Shown piece after piece: positions 1 to 5,524 of a stretch of 5,728 nucleotides of DNA; positions within the stretch are counted from its first letter, which is position 1; each line of letters opens with the position of its first letter. Below the pieces are notes generated by a model. It had not been told where the DNA came from. It saw only the letters and a program-made list of their open reading frames with translations, and ran no database searches. Source of the DNA: an uncultured Clostridia bacterium (lineage in GTDB: Bacteria; Bacillota; Clostridia; UBA1381); contig CALXUL010000066.1 in assembly GCA_944391635.1 (NCBI GenBank), forward strand, positions 1-5,728, read 5' to 3'. The position numbers and the translations under genes are program-made.

Positions 1-1
1 T

Positions 2-775
2 ATAAGATTATTTTCGGAATTCTCACCCGGTCCGCTTACAATCATCTTAAAAAAGAATCCTAAAATAGGCGATAATATAACCGCCGGGCTTAATACTGTT
101 GCGGTGCGAATACCAAAACACCCATTAGCCCGTGCACTTATAAACGCTGCAAAAGTACCTATTGCAGCTCCAAGCTCAAATCTGTCAGGTAGACCAAGCC
201 CCACGCGTGCACAACACGTAATCAATGACATGTACGGCAGAATTGACGCTATTATAGACGGTGGAAATTGCAGTGTCGGCGTAGAATCCACCGTTATAGA
301 ATTATCAAAAGGGACAGTAAACATTTTGCGTCCCGGTGGCATAACCCTGTCGCAGCTAAAACAGGCGGCAGGTAACGTTTTAATAGACAAACACGTTACT
401 CAAATGGTAGCTGATTCTGAAACACCAAAATCACCCGGAATGAAATATAAACACTATGCACCCGATGCAGATGTGACTGTAATAAGCGGCGAAAAAAAAG
501 CCGCCTCAGAGAAAATCAAAGAACTTATTTCCAAGCAAAAAGGCATACCAACAGGCGTTATGTGCTATGACGGTTTCACCTTTGACTGCGAAGCGGTTCT
601 TTATATGGGGACAGATAACCGCATATATGCTGAACGACTTTTTGATACGCTTCGGCATTTTGACGAACTTAAAATACAAAAGGTTTTCGCACAGTTTTCT
701 GATGACCCGGATTTTGGGCTGGCAGTAAAAAATCGACTGTTCAAGGCAGCAGGCGGAGATATTATACAAGTGTAA
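2..775 (+). CDS. ywlC: Threonylcarbamoyl-AMP synthase (Sua5/YwlC type), 5'-truncated
   Basis: This enzyme condenses L-threonine, bicarbonate and ATP into L-threonylcarbamoyl-AMP, the first step of t6A37 tRNA modification in the cytoplasm. The frame is open from base 2, so the start lies outside the window; 257 codons remain. Visible YrdC-domain pieces, counted in the partial protein, are SPGPLT near residue 9 (usually WPGPLT), APSSNLSG at 56-63, IDGG at 85-88 and GVESTVI at 93-99. The linker motif SPGMKYKHYAP (144-154) and about 100 further residues form the C-terminal Sua5 domain, so this is the long Sua5/YwlC form, not short TsaC. Sua5 proteins are usually near 345 residues, so about 90 N-terminal residues are missing. 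The ywlE-like gene starts 19 bases after its stop, an adjacency also known from Bacillus subtilis ywlC-ywlE. The internal GTG at 104 is codon 35, not a start. Confidence 0.95.
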   Translation: MRLFSEFSPGPLTIILKKNPKIGDNITAGLNTVAVRIPKHPLARALINAAKVPIAAPSSNLSGRPSPTRAQHVINDMYGRIDAIIDGGNCSVGVESTVIELSKGTVNILRPGGITLSQLKQAAGNVLIDKHVTQMVADSETPKSPGMKYKHYAPDADVTVISGEKKAASEKIKELISKQKGIPTGVMCYDGFTFDCEAVLYMGTDNRIYAERLFDTLRHFDELKIQKVFAQFSDDPDFGLAVKNRLFKAAGGDIIQV

Positions 776-794
776 TTGATGAAAGGAAATCTTT

Positions 795-1244
795 ATGAAT
801 ATTTTATTTGTATGTACCGGAAATACCTGCCGTTCACCAATGGCAGCATCGCTATTTAATAAAATAGCGGTAGAACGCAATCTTAATGTACGAATTGAAT
901 CTGCCGGAATCTTTGCAAGCGAAGGCGAGCCTGCATCTACAAACGCAATTATTGCAATGAAGAAATATGGGATAGATTTACTCTCGCACCATGCGCAGGG
1001 CATCAATTCCGAACTAATCCAAAAGAGCGATTTAATTCTCACAATGACCGCCGCGCATAAAATGCTGCTGGAACCATCTGCTCCAGGCAAGGTCTTTACC
1101 CTTTGCGAATATGTCGGTGAAGATTCCGATATTCCTGACCCTTACGGCTGTGATATGGACGAGTATGAGGCTTGTGCAGACCGCTTATATATTGTCCTTG
1201 AGAAGTGTGCTGATAAGATAGAAGAAACACTGCAAAGCAAATAA
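795..1244 (+). CDS. ywlE: Protein-arginine phosphatase (YwlE type, low-molecular-weight PTP fold)
   Basis: This is a 149-residue member of the low-molecular-weight protein tyrosine phosphatase family. The P-loop is CTGNTCRS with nucleophile Cys7, Arg13 and Ser14. Thr11 stands where tyrosine phosphatases usually have a bulkier residue, and in B. subtilis YwlE this Thr selects phosphoarginine. The general-acid Asp is in the DPYG motif (Asp115). The expected role is removal of phosphoryl groups from protein arginine, opposing the McsB kinase that marks proteins for ClpCP degradation. McsB itself is not in the window, so the substrate is inferred from Thr11 and from close similarity to YwlE. The AAAGGA site at 782-787 sits 7 bases before the ATG. 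The gene lies 19 bases after sua5 and 40 bases before rimI, so co-transcription is likely. A plain tyrosine phosphatase is the alternative reading. Confidence 0.93.
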   Translation: MNILFVCTGNTCRSPMAASLFNKIAVERNLNVRIESAGIFASEGEPASTNAIIAMKKYGIDLLSHHAQGINSELIQKSDLILTMTAAHKMLLEPSAPGKVFTLCEYVGEDSDIPDPYGCDMDEYEACADRLYIVLEKCADKIEETLQSK

Positions 1245-1284
1245 ATTATCACCTTATGCCTATTACTAAACGGAGGATTGCAAT

Positions 1285-1761
1285 ATGGTAGATTATACAA
1301 TCCGCAGGATGAACAAAGGGGACATAAAACAATTATCCGAACTGGAAAAAGTTTGTTTTTCCGTGCCTTGGTCGGAACAGAGTTTTGCCGAGGAATTTGA
1401 AAATGATCTTGCAGTATATTTTATTGCAGAGCAATGCGGCAATTTAATCGGATATATTGGATTTTGGCGCATAATCGACGAGGGACATATAACCAACATT
1501 GCAGTTTCGCCTGACTTTCGCAGGAAAGGTATAGCTACTGCTCTAATTGGAACTGCTGTAAAATATGCAAAAACACTGAATCTGGTTCTGCTTACTCTCG
1601 AAGTAAGAAAAAGCAATCTTGCAGCGCAGCATTTATACCGTAATTTTGGGTTTGTAGCACTTGGCGAAAGAAAGGATTATTATACCAACCCGCGCGAAAA
1701 TGCTGTAATAATGACTTTAACGTTAGGAGAACAAAATGAGTACATTGATACTGGGGATTGA
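1285..1761 (+). CDS. rimI: Ribosomal-protein-alanine N-acetyltransferase RimI
   Basis: This GNAT-family acetyltransferase has 158 residues, close to the usual RimI length. RimI transfers acetyl from acetyl-CoA to the N-terminal alanine of ribosomal protein S18, and homologues often have wider N-terminal targets. Visible features are the beta-strand segment HITNIAVSPDFRRKGIA, where R79-R80-K81-G82-I83-A84 is the acetyl-CoA pyrophosphate loop; LEVRKSN (105-111); the proposed proton donor Tyr118 in LYRNFGF; and the RimI-typical RKDYY near 129-133. The start is backed by CGGAGG at 1271-1276, 8 bases before the ATG. The last 26 bases overlap the start of tsaD, and the C-terminal tail after about residue 147 reads through the tsaD ribosome-binding site, so that tail is probably not conserved. 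The rimI-tsaD pairing is common in Firmicutes. A different GNAT substrate cannot be excluded. Confidence 0.93.
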   Translation: MVDYTIRRMNKGDIKQLSELEKVCFSVPWSEQSFAEEFENDLAVYFIAEQCGNLIGYIGFWRIIDEGHITNIAVSPDFRRKGIATALIGTAVKYAKTLNLVLLTLEVRKSNLAAQHLYRNFGFVALGERKDYYTNPRENAVIMTLTLGEQNEYIDTGD

Positions 1762-2743
1762 AAGCTCATGCGACGAAACATCGGCTGCTATTGTCGCCGA
1801 CGGTAACAGAGTCCTTTCAAATGTTATAAATTCACAGATAGATCTTCATAAAATATACGGGGGAGTCGTCCCTGAAATAGCGTCGCGCAAACATATAGAA
1901 AATATTTCATATGTTGTAGATGAGGCTCTCAAGCAGGCACAAATCAATTTTAATGATTTAAGTGCCATTGCCGTAACCTACGGTCCGGGACTTGTAGGCG
2001 CGCTTCTTGTAGGCGTATCATATGCCAAAGCTCTTGCATATGCTCTTGATAAGCCTTTAATACCCATACACCACATCAGGGGACATATAACAGCGAACGC
2101 TATTGCAAACCCCGACATAAGACCACCTTTTATATGTCTTGTCGCATCAGGCGGACACAGTCATATTGTCAGAATAGACGATTATACACATTTTAAGGTT
2201 CTTGCACGAACAAGAGATGATGCCGCAGGAGAAGCCTTTGATAAAATTGCACGTGTTCTTGGTTTGGGCTATCCCGGCGGTCCTAAAATAGACAATCTGG
2301 CAAAAGAAGGTACTAAAGATGCGATAAACTTCCCTCGCGTACAAATGGCAGAAGGCTCGCTCGATTTCAGTTTCTCCGGAGTAAAAACTGCCGTAATTAA
2401 TTACCTTCACAAAGCAGAGCAAGCACATCAAACCATTAATAAGGCTGATGTTGCTGCAAGCTTTCAAGATGCCGTATGTGAAGCCTTATGTACCCATACT
2501 CTTGAAGCTGCAAGGCGCGAGAACCTATCTACAATTACCCTTGCAGGCGGAGTTGCATGTAACAGCAGACTTCGTGAAATGATGGACGGTTTATGCAAGA
2601 ATAACTCCCTGCGGCTTTGCTATCCGCCGCCGATTCTTTGTACCGATAATGGCGCAATGATTGCAGCAGCCGGCTATTTCTCTTTCTTAAACAAAGATTT
2701 TGCGGGACTTGATTTAAACGCCGTACCAAATCTTCCTCTTTAA
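1736..2743 (+). CDS. tsaD: tRNA N6-adenosine threonylcarbamoyltransferase TsaD (Gcp/YgjD)
   Basis: TsaD transfers the threonylcarbamoyl group from threonylcarbamoyl-AMP to N6 of A37 in ANN-decoding tRNAs, working with TsaB and TsaE. The 335-residue length is normal for the family. The ASKHA-fold motifs are present: ESSCDETS at 9-16, the metal-binding HxxxH at His113 and His117 (in IHHIRGHI), the ASGGHSH loop at 137-143, the FSFSGVKTA segment at 211-219, AGGVACNSRLR at 270-280, and the third metal ligand Asp304 in CTDNGAM. The AGGAGA site at 1725-1730, 5 bases before the ATG, lies inside rimI, and the two frames overlap by 26 bases, which favours translational coupling. Sua5 in the same string supplies the substrate. 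TsaB and TsaE are not visible and may lie upstream or elsewhere. The gene is followed by a strong terminator. Confidence 0.97.
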   Translation: MSTLILGIESSCDETSAAIVADGNRVLSNVINSQIDLHKIYGGVVPEIASRKHIENISYVVDEALKQAQINFNDLSAIAVTYGPGLVGALLVGVSYAKALAYALDKPLIPIHHIRGHITANAIANPDIRPPFICLVASGGHSHIVRIDDYTHFKVLARTRDDAAGEAFDKIARVLGLGYPGGPKIDNLAKEGTKDAINFPRVQMAEGSLDFSFSGVKTAVINYLHKAEQAHQTINKADVAASFQDAVCEALCTHTLEAARRENLSTITLAGGVACNSRLREMMDGLCKNNSLRLCYPPPILCTDNGAMIAAAGYFSFLNKDFAGLDLNAVPNLPL

Positions 2744-2801
2744 TTCTATTGACTATATTGGAAAAATTTGAATACCTTACAACAACCTTAGCATAAAATT
2801 T

Positions 2802-2831
2802 AAACCACACAGTTCAATCTGTGTGGTTTTT
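2802..2831 (+). terminator. Intrinsic terminator of the sua5-tsaD gene string
   Basis: An 11-bp perfect stem (AAACCACACAG at 2802-2812 with CTGTGTGGTTT at 2819-2829) closes a 6-base loop TTCAAT and runs straight into a T tract at 2827-2831. It begins 58 bases after the tsaD stop. On the minus strand the stem is followed by a short A/T stretch with few T residues, so it is mainly a plus-strand terminator. Confidence 0.92.
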
Positions 2832-2837
2832 CGGCAC

Positions 2838-2867
2838 AAAATATCCCCCGGTATAACCGAGGGATAT
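2838..2867 (-). terminator. Probable hydG terminator hairpin
   Basis: Read on the minus strand, 2867 to 2841 folds into a 12-bp stem with one G-U wobble and a TAT triloop, beginning 6 bases after the hydG stop. The stem core is CCCTCGGT with ACCGGGGG. Only three T residues follow directly (2840-2838), so termination may be moderate, helped by the neighbouring hairpin at 2802-2829. The two hairpins back each other up between convergent genes. Confidence 0.7.
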
Positions 2868-2873
2868 TTAATA

Positions 2874-4289
2874 TTAAAATCTAAAATCACGTTTTCCGCC
2901 TTCAAGGTCGAACAAATGCTGTTTTGCAATTGCTTTTACCTTTTCATTTGTGATATTCTCTATCTCTTTTTTGATTACCTCTTCTCCCCACTTAACTGTA
3001 TCCTCAGATGCATAATCTTCAAGATATTCTTTTAACGTCATAAGCGCGTTTGGCAGACAGCAGTTTGCAATCTGTCCCGCTTTTACTAAGCTCATAAACC
3101 TGTCTCCGGTTCTTCCCTCACGGTAGCAGGCTGTACAGAAACTCGGTATATACCCAAGTTTTAAAAGCCAATTTACAACCTCATCCAATGTTCTGGTATC
3201 CTCTACATCAAACTGCGCGGAGTTCTCCTCTTCGCCCTTATCCGCATAACCTCCAACACTGGTTCTTGACCCTCCGCTTATCTGCGAAATTCCAAGATCA
3301 AGCACTTTCTCACGGGTTTTCTGCGATTCACGCGTTGAAATTATCATACCAGTATATGGAACCGCAATTCTTAATACGGCAACAATTTTAGCAAATGTAT
3401 CATCATCAATTGCATTGGTAAATTCATCCGGGTCAATATCATCTGCCGGTCTGATTCTCGGTACACTTATAGTATGAGGGCCTACCCCCATAACTGCTTC
3501 AAGATGCTCAGCATGCATCAATAATCCTACAAAATCATACCTATAAAGATTCAAACCAAACAAAACTCCGCATCCCACATCATCTATGCCGCCTTCCATT
3601 GCGCGGTCCATTGCCTCGGTATGATATGCATAGTTACTTTTCGGTCCTGTCGGATGCAATTCTTCATAGGCTTTTTTATTGTATGTTTCCTGGAAAAGTA
3701 TATATGTTCCTATACCGGCTTCTTTCAGCTTACGGTAATTTTCTACGGTTGTAGCAGCTATATTCACGTTAACACGTCGTATAGCGCCGTTTTTATGCTT
3801 GATAGAATAAATAGTTTTAATGCTTTCAAGTACATATTCAATAGGATTATTAACCGGGTCTTCTCCTGTTTCAAGAGCCAGCCTTTTATGTCCCATATCC
3901 TGAAGTGCTATAACCTCACGTCGGATTTCCTCCTGAGTAAGCTTTTTACGGCAAATATGTTTATTTTTTGCATGGTACGGGCAGTATGTACAACCATTTA
4001 CACAGTAATTAGATAAATACAGCGGTGCAAACATTACTATCCTATTTCCATAAAACTTTTCTTTTATCCTCTTTGCAAGCGAATACATTTTCTCATTTAA
4101 ATCAGGTAAGTCACAATCAAGTAAAACTGCCGCTTCACGATGTGAAAGACCTTTGCAGTCCTCTGCACGGTTTATCAGACTTTCTATCAATTCCCTGTTT
4201 GATTTATTCTGTTTGGCATACTTAAGAGTTTCCAAAATTTCTTTATCATCAATAAATTCTTCTGCTTTTTTTGACATAACGTCATACAT
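2874..4289 (-). CDS. hydG: [FeFe]-hydrogenase H-cluster radical SAM maturase HydG (tyrosine lyase)
   Basis: HydG cleaves L-tyrosine by radical SAM chemistry into p-cresol and dehydroglycine. From the latter it makes the CO and cyanide ligands of the Fe(CO)2(CN) synthon used to build the diiron part of the H-cluster. Starting at the ATG at 4289 the protein has 471 residues, normal for HydG. It carries the CX3CX2C radical SAM cluster motif (Cys96, Cys100, Cys103 in CVNGCTYC) and the C-terminal CX2CX22C motif (Cys385, Cys388, Cys411) for the auxiliary cluster that builds the synthon. The latter separates it from ThiH. His272 in GPHTISVPR probably corresponds to the His ligand of the auxiliary cluster's fifth iron. 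An in-frame TTG at 4298 is only 2 bases from the AAAGGA site, so ATG is preferred. No hydE, hydF or hydrogenase gene is nearby. A Crp/Fnr regulator lies directly upstream in the same direction. Confidence 0.97.
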   Translation of the reverse strand: MYDVMSKKAEEFIDDKEILETLKYAKQNKSNRELIESLINRAEDCKGLSHREAAVLLDCDLPDLNEKMYSLAKRIKEKFYGNRIVMFAPLYLSNYCVNGCTYCPYHAKNKHICRKKLTQEEIRREVIALQDMGHKRLALETGEDPVNNPIEYVLESIKTIYSIKHKNGAIRRVNVNIAATTVENYRKLKEAGIGTYILFQETYNKKAYEELHPTGPKSNYAYHTEAMDRAMEGGIDDVGCGVLFGLNLYRYDFVGLLMHAEHLEAVMGVGPHTISVPRIRPADDIDPDEFTNAIDDDTFAKIVAVLRIAVPYTGMIISTRESQKTREKVLDLGISQISGGSRTSVGGYADKGEEENSAQFDVEDTRTLDEVVNWLLKLGYIPSFCTACYREGRTGDRFMSLVKAGQIANCCLPNALMTLKEYLEDYASEDTVKWGEEVIKKEIENITNEKVKAIAKQHLFDLEGGKRDFRF

Positions 4290-4300
4290 TTTAATCAAGA

Positions 4301-4306
4301 TCCTTT
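4301..4306 (-). promoter_or_regulatory. hydG ribosome-binding site that decides the start
   Basis: AAAGGA on the minus strand lies 11 bases before the ATG at 4289 but only 2 bases before an in-frame TTG at 4298. The short gap rules out efficient use of TTG; the 11-base gap is slightly long but workable. This makes the 471-residue protein starting MYDV the better model. Confidence 0.75.
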
Positions 4307-4327
4307 CATCTTAAGCTAGCGGATAAT

Positions 4328-4336
4328 ATTATATCA
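4328..4336 (-). promoter_or_regulatory. Extended -10 element of a putative hydG promoter
   Basis: The minus strand reads TGA-TATAAT: a perfect -10 hexamer (4333-4328) with the TG of an extended -10. The hexamer 17 bases upstream is CATACA, a poor -35, as is usual for activator-dependent promoters. The predicted start site is near 4321, which leaves a leader of about 30 bases before the hydG ATG. Confidence 0.6.
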
Positions 4337-4353
4337 CAAGCGGAAGAAAATGT

Positions 4354-4371
4354 ATGTTGCAACAGCAACAT
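4354..4371. promoter_or_regulatory. Perfect 18-bp palindrome, putative Crp/Fnr-type operator
   Basis: ATGTTGC-N4-GCAACAT is a perfect 7-4-7 inverted repeat lying between the regulator stop codon and the hydG -10 element. Its centre (between 4362 and 4363) falls at -41.5 relative to the start site predicted from the -10 element. That is the standard class II activator position for Crp/Fnr proteins, and the inner 5-N4-5 layout matches FNR-type sites in spacing though not in sequence. The same bases could instead form the stem of a weak minus-strand terminator for the regulator gene, because ACATTTTCTT follows it. Confidence 0.55.
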
Positions 4372-4375
4372 TTTA

Positions 4376-5026
4376 TTACAGTACCTTAAAGCAATTTCTA
4401 TTATAGGTGATAATCCCCTGTGCTTTCATTCTGGATAATTCCCGAGATAATGCACTCCGCTCTACTCCCAAATAATTTGCCATATCCTGACGGTCAAGCG
4501 GCACAAAAATTTTGTTATTCTTTTCATGTTCGGCAAGCTGTGAAAGATAGGTGATAACCTTTTCACGAATGGTTTTTTTGGAAAGAATCTGTATCCGATT
4601 ATTCATACTAAGGCATTTGTGCGCTATAGCTCGGATAAAATTTGCAACAATTTTTTTATGCAGAGGTGTATCGGCAGAGTTTTGGCGTATATGCTCCGCA
4701 CAGAGCCAAACCACCTTTACATCCTCAACAGCTGTTGCATAGATAGGACTTTCTTTAGTATTTAGGCAAGCAAGAGATTCAGCAAATATATCACCTCTGC
4801 CAATGGTTGCCATTATCATACGGTTACCGTTTATGTCATCGCAGGACACCTGAACAATACCTGATTCAATCACTCCAAACGCTTTAATCGGACTACTGAA
4901 TTTAATTAACAACTCACCTTTTTTAAAAATTTCTTCCTTTGCCTCAAGGTATATAAGCGCACTATCCAGTTCTTCATAATTAAAACCCTCAAAAATAAGG
5001 GTTCTTAAAAGCAAGCTTTTATCCAT
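4376..5026 (-). CDS. Crp/Fnr-family transcriptional regulator
   Basis: This is a 216-residue protein from the preferred ATG at 5026. Residues about 15-115 form a cyclic-nucleotide-binding-type beta-barrel (FKKGELLIK, VIESGIVQV, GDIFAESL). A dimerisation helix follows (about 115-148), and a C-terminal winged helix-turn-helix ends with DRQDMANYLGVERSALSREL (178-197) as the HTH. The Arg-Ser phosphate-binding pair of cAMP-responsive CRP is replaced by Glu-Ser (KESP, 91-94), so cAMP binding is doubtful. There is no FNR-style N-terminal cysteine set; the cysteines are at 62, 87, 109, 138 and 212, so a classical oxygen-sensing cluster is also unlikely. The effector is unknown. It lies 86 bases upstream of hydG in the same direction, and a palindrome plus extended -10 fill the gap, which suggests it controls hydG. 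It may also be partly co-transcribed with hydG. Confidence 0.92.
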   Translation of the reverse strand: MDKSLLLRTLIFEGFNYEELDSALIYLEAKEEIFKKGELLIKFSSPIKAFGVIESGIVQVSCDDINGNRMIMATIGRGDIFAESLACLNTKESPIYATAVEDVKVVWLCAEHIRQNSADTPLHKKIVANFIRAIAHKCLSMNNRIQILSKKTIREKVITYLSQLAEHEKNNKIFVPLDRQDMANYLGVERSALSRELSRMKAQGIITYNRNCFKVL

Positions 5027-5032
5027 TTTACT

Positions 5033-5038
5033 CACCTC
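5033..5038 (-). promoter_or_regulatory. Ribosome-binding site of the Crp/Fnr gene that decides the start
   Basis: GAGGTG on the minus strand lies 6 bases before the ATG at 5026. The in-frame GTG at 5035-5033 is part of this Shine-Dalgarno sequence itself, so it is not a plausible start. The ATG is preferred and the protein is three residues shorter than the longest open frame. Confidence 0.88.
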
Positions 5039-5046
5039 TTCAATAT

Positions 5047-5075
5047 ATTATAGCAAATTTAATATTATCTTGCAA
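5047..5075 (-). promoter_or_regulatory. Sigma-A-type promoter of the Crp/Fnr gene
   Basis: The minus strand has TTGCAA (5075-5070, four of six matches to TTGACA), a 17-base spacer, and TATAAT (5052-5047) preceded by TGC, which makes it an extended -10. The predicted start site is near 5040, only about 13 bases before the ATG, leaving just room for the ribosome-binding site. Confidence 0.75.
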
Positions 5076-5224
5076 TAGTGGCAAAAAATTATGAATAAAT
5101 TAAATAAAAAACACGTAAAATATAATTTGCCACAATATTTTAAACATTAATTTTAGAACATAATTAAACAATATACCCGTAAATTCCTTTCAAATAAAAA
5201 AGAAAAATTTTTTTAAAATATATA

Positions 5225-5253
5225 TTGACAAATACAAACAATTTTGCTATAAT
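5225..5253 (+). promoter_or_regulatory. Perfect-consensus promoter of the tRNA cluster
   Basis: TTGACA (5225-5230), a 17-base spacer and TATAAT (5248-5253) match the sigma-A consensus at all twelve bases, and TGC before the -10 adds an extended element. A/T tracts at about 5191-5224 could act as an UP element. The predicted start is G5260, giving a leader of about 19 bases before tRNA-Gly. Such strength is typical of stable-RNA promoters. Confidence 0.93.
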
Positions 5254-5278
5254 ATTTTAGGTCAGCCGATAAATGTAT

Positions 5279-5352
5279 GCGGGTGTAGTTCAATGGTAGA
5301 ATCCCAGCCTTCCAAGCTGGTCGTGTGGGTTCGATTCCCATCACCCGCTCCA
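5279..5352 (+). tRNA. tRNA-Gly(TCC)
   Basis: The 74 bases include an encoded CCA. The 7-bp acceptor stem is GCGGGTG with CACCCGC, the discriminator is T5349, and the CCA is 5350-5352. The anticodon stem is CCAGC with GCTGG, and the loop CTTCCAA gives anticodon TCC at 5311-5313, reading GGA/GGG glycine codons. The T-loop TTCGATT is normal. It is the first gene of the cluster. Confidence 0.97.
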
Positions 5353-5358
5353 GCATAT

Positions 5359-5435
<77 letters not shown>

Positions 5436-5446
5436 TTTTTCTGTAT

Positions 5447-5524
5447 GGTGGATATAGTTCAGCTGGTTAGAGCGTCAGTTTGTGGCACTGAATGTCGTGG
5501 GTTCGAATCCCACTATCCACCCCA
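5447..5524 (+). tRNA. tRNA-His(GTG)
   Basis: The 78 bases include an encoded CCA and the extra 5' G (G5447, position -1) opposite C5521, the histidine identity pair, so the acceptor stem has 8 bp. The rest of the stem is GTGGATA with TATCCAC. The anticodon stem is TCAGT with ACTGA, and the loop gives anticodon GTG at 5482-5484. The CCA is 5522-5524. It lies 11 bases after tRNA-Arg, and a 71-base gap without a recognisable gene follows. Confidence 0.97.

Larger units (their letters stand above)
5027..5278. other. A+T-rich divergent intergenic region
   Basis: There is no gene in these 252 bases between the minus-strand regulator and the plus-strand tRNA cluster. Bases 5041-5220 contain only 30 G or C in 180 by my count. 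The region holds the two divergent promoters listed separately, an interrupted inverted repeat (GTGGCAAA at 5078-5085 and TTTGCCAC at 5126-5133), and A/T tracts just before the tRNA promoter. I see no small open frame with a convincing ribosome-binding site. Confidence 0.85.

Noticed and set aside
506..1090. Minus-strand open frame of 194 codons
   Set aside because: It lies opposite sua5 and ywlE, both of which have clear family motifs; the antisense product has no recognisable domain.
1293..1616. Minus-strand open frame of 107 codons
   Set aside because: It is antisense to rimI with no recognisable domain.
2147..2467. Minus-strand open frame of 106 codons
   Set aside because: It is antisense to the conserved core of tsaD.
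2749..2775. TTGACT-like -35 between tsaD and its terminator
   Set aside because: The hexamer 17 bases downstream (ATACCT) is a poor -10, and any transcript would end after about 50 bases at the terminator.
2535..2810. Minus-strand open frame of 91 codons
   Set aside because: It is antisense to the tsaD 3' end and begins inside the terminator hairpin.
2823..3035. Plus-strand open frame of 70 codons after the tsaD terminator
   Set aside because: It starts inside the terminator stem and runs antisense to hydG; no ribosome-binding site.
3188..4225. Three plus-strand open frames (3188-3391, 3621-4016, 4025-4225)
   Set aside because: All are antisense to hydG, whose cluster motifs and length are beyond doubt.
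4551..4742. Plus-strand open frame of 63 codons
   Set aside because: It is antisense to the Crp/Fnr regulator.
5121..5126. Plus-strand TATAAT in the divergent region
   Set aside because: The hexamer 17 bases upstream (AATTAA) is not a -35, there is no TG extension, and such matches are expected in DNA this A+T-rich.
5436..5440. T run after tRNA-Arg as a terminator
   Set aside because: It follows a tRNA acceptor end, not a dedicated hairpin, and three more tRNAs follow in the same direction.
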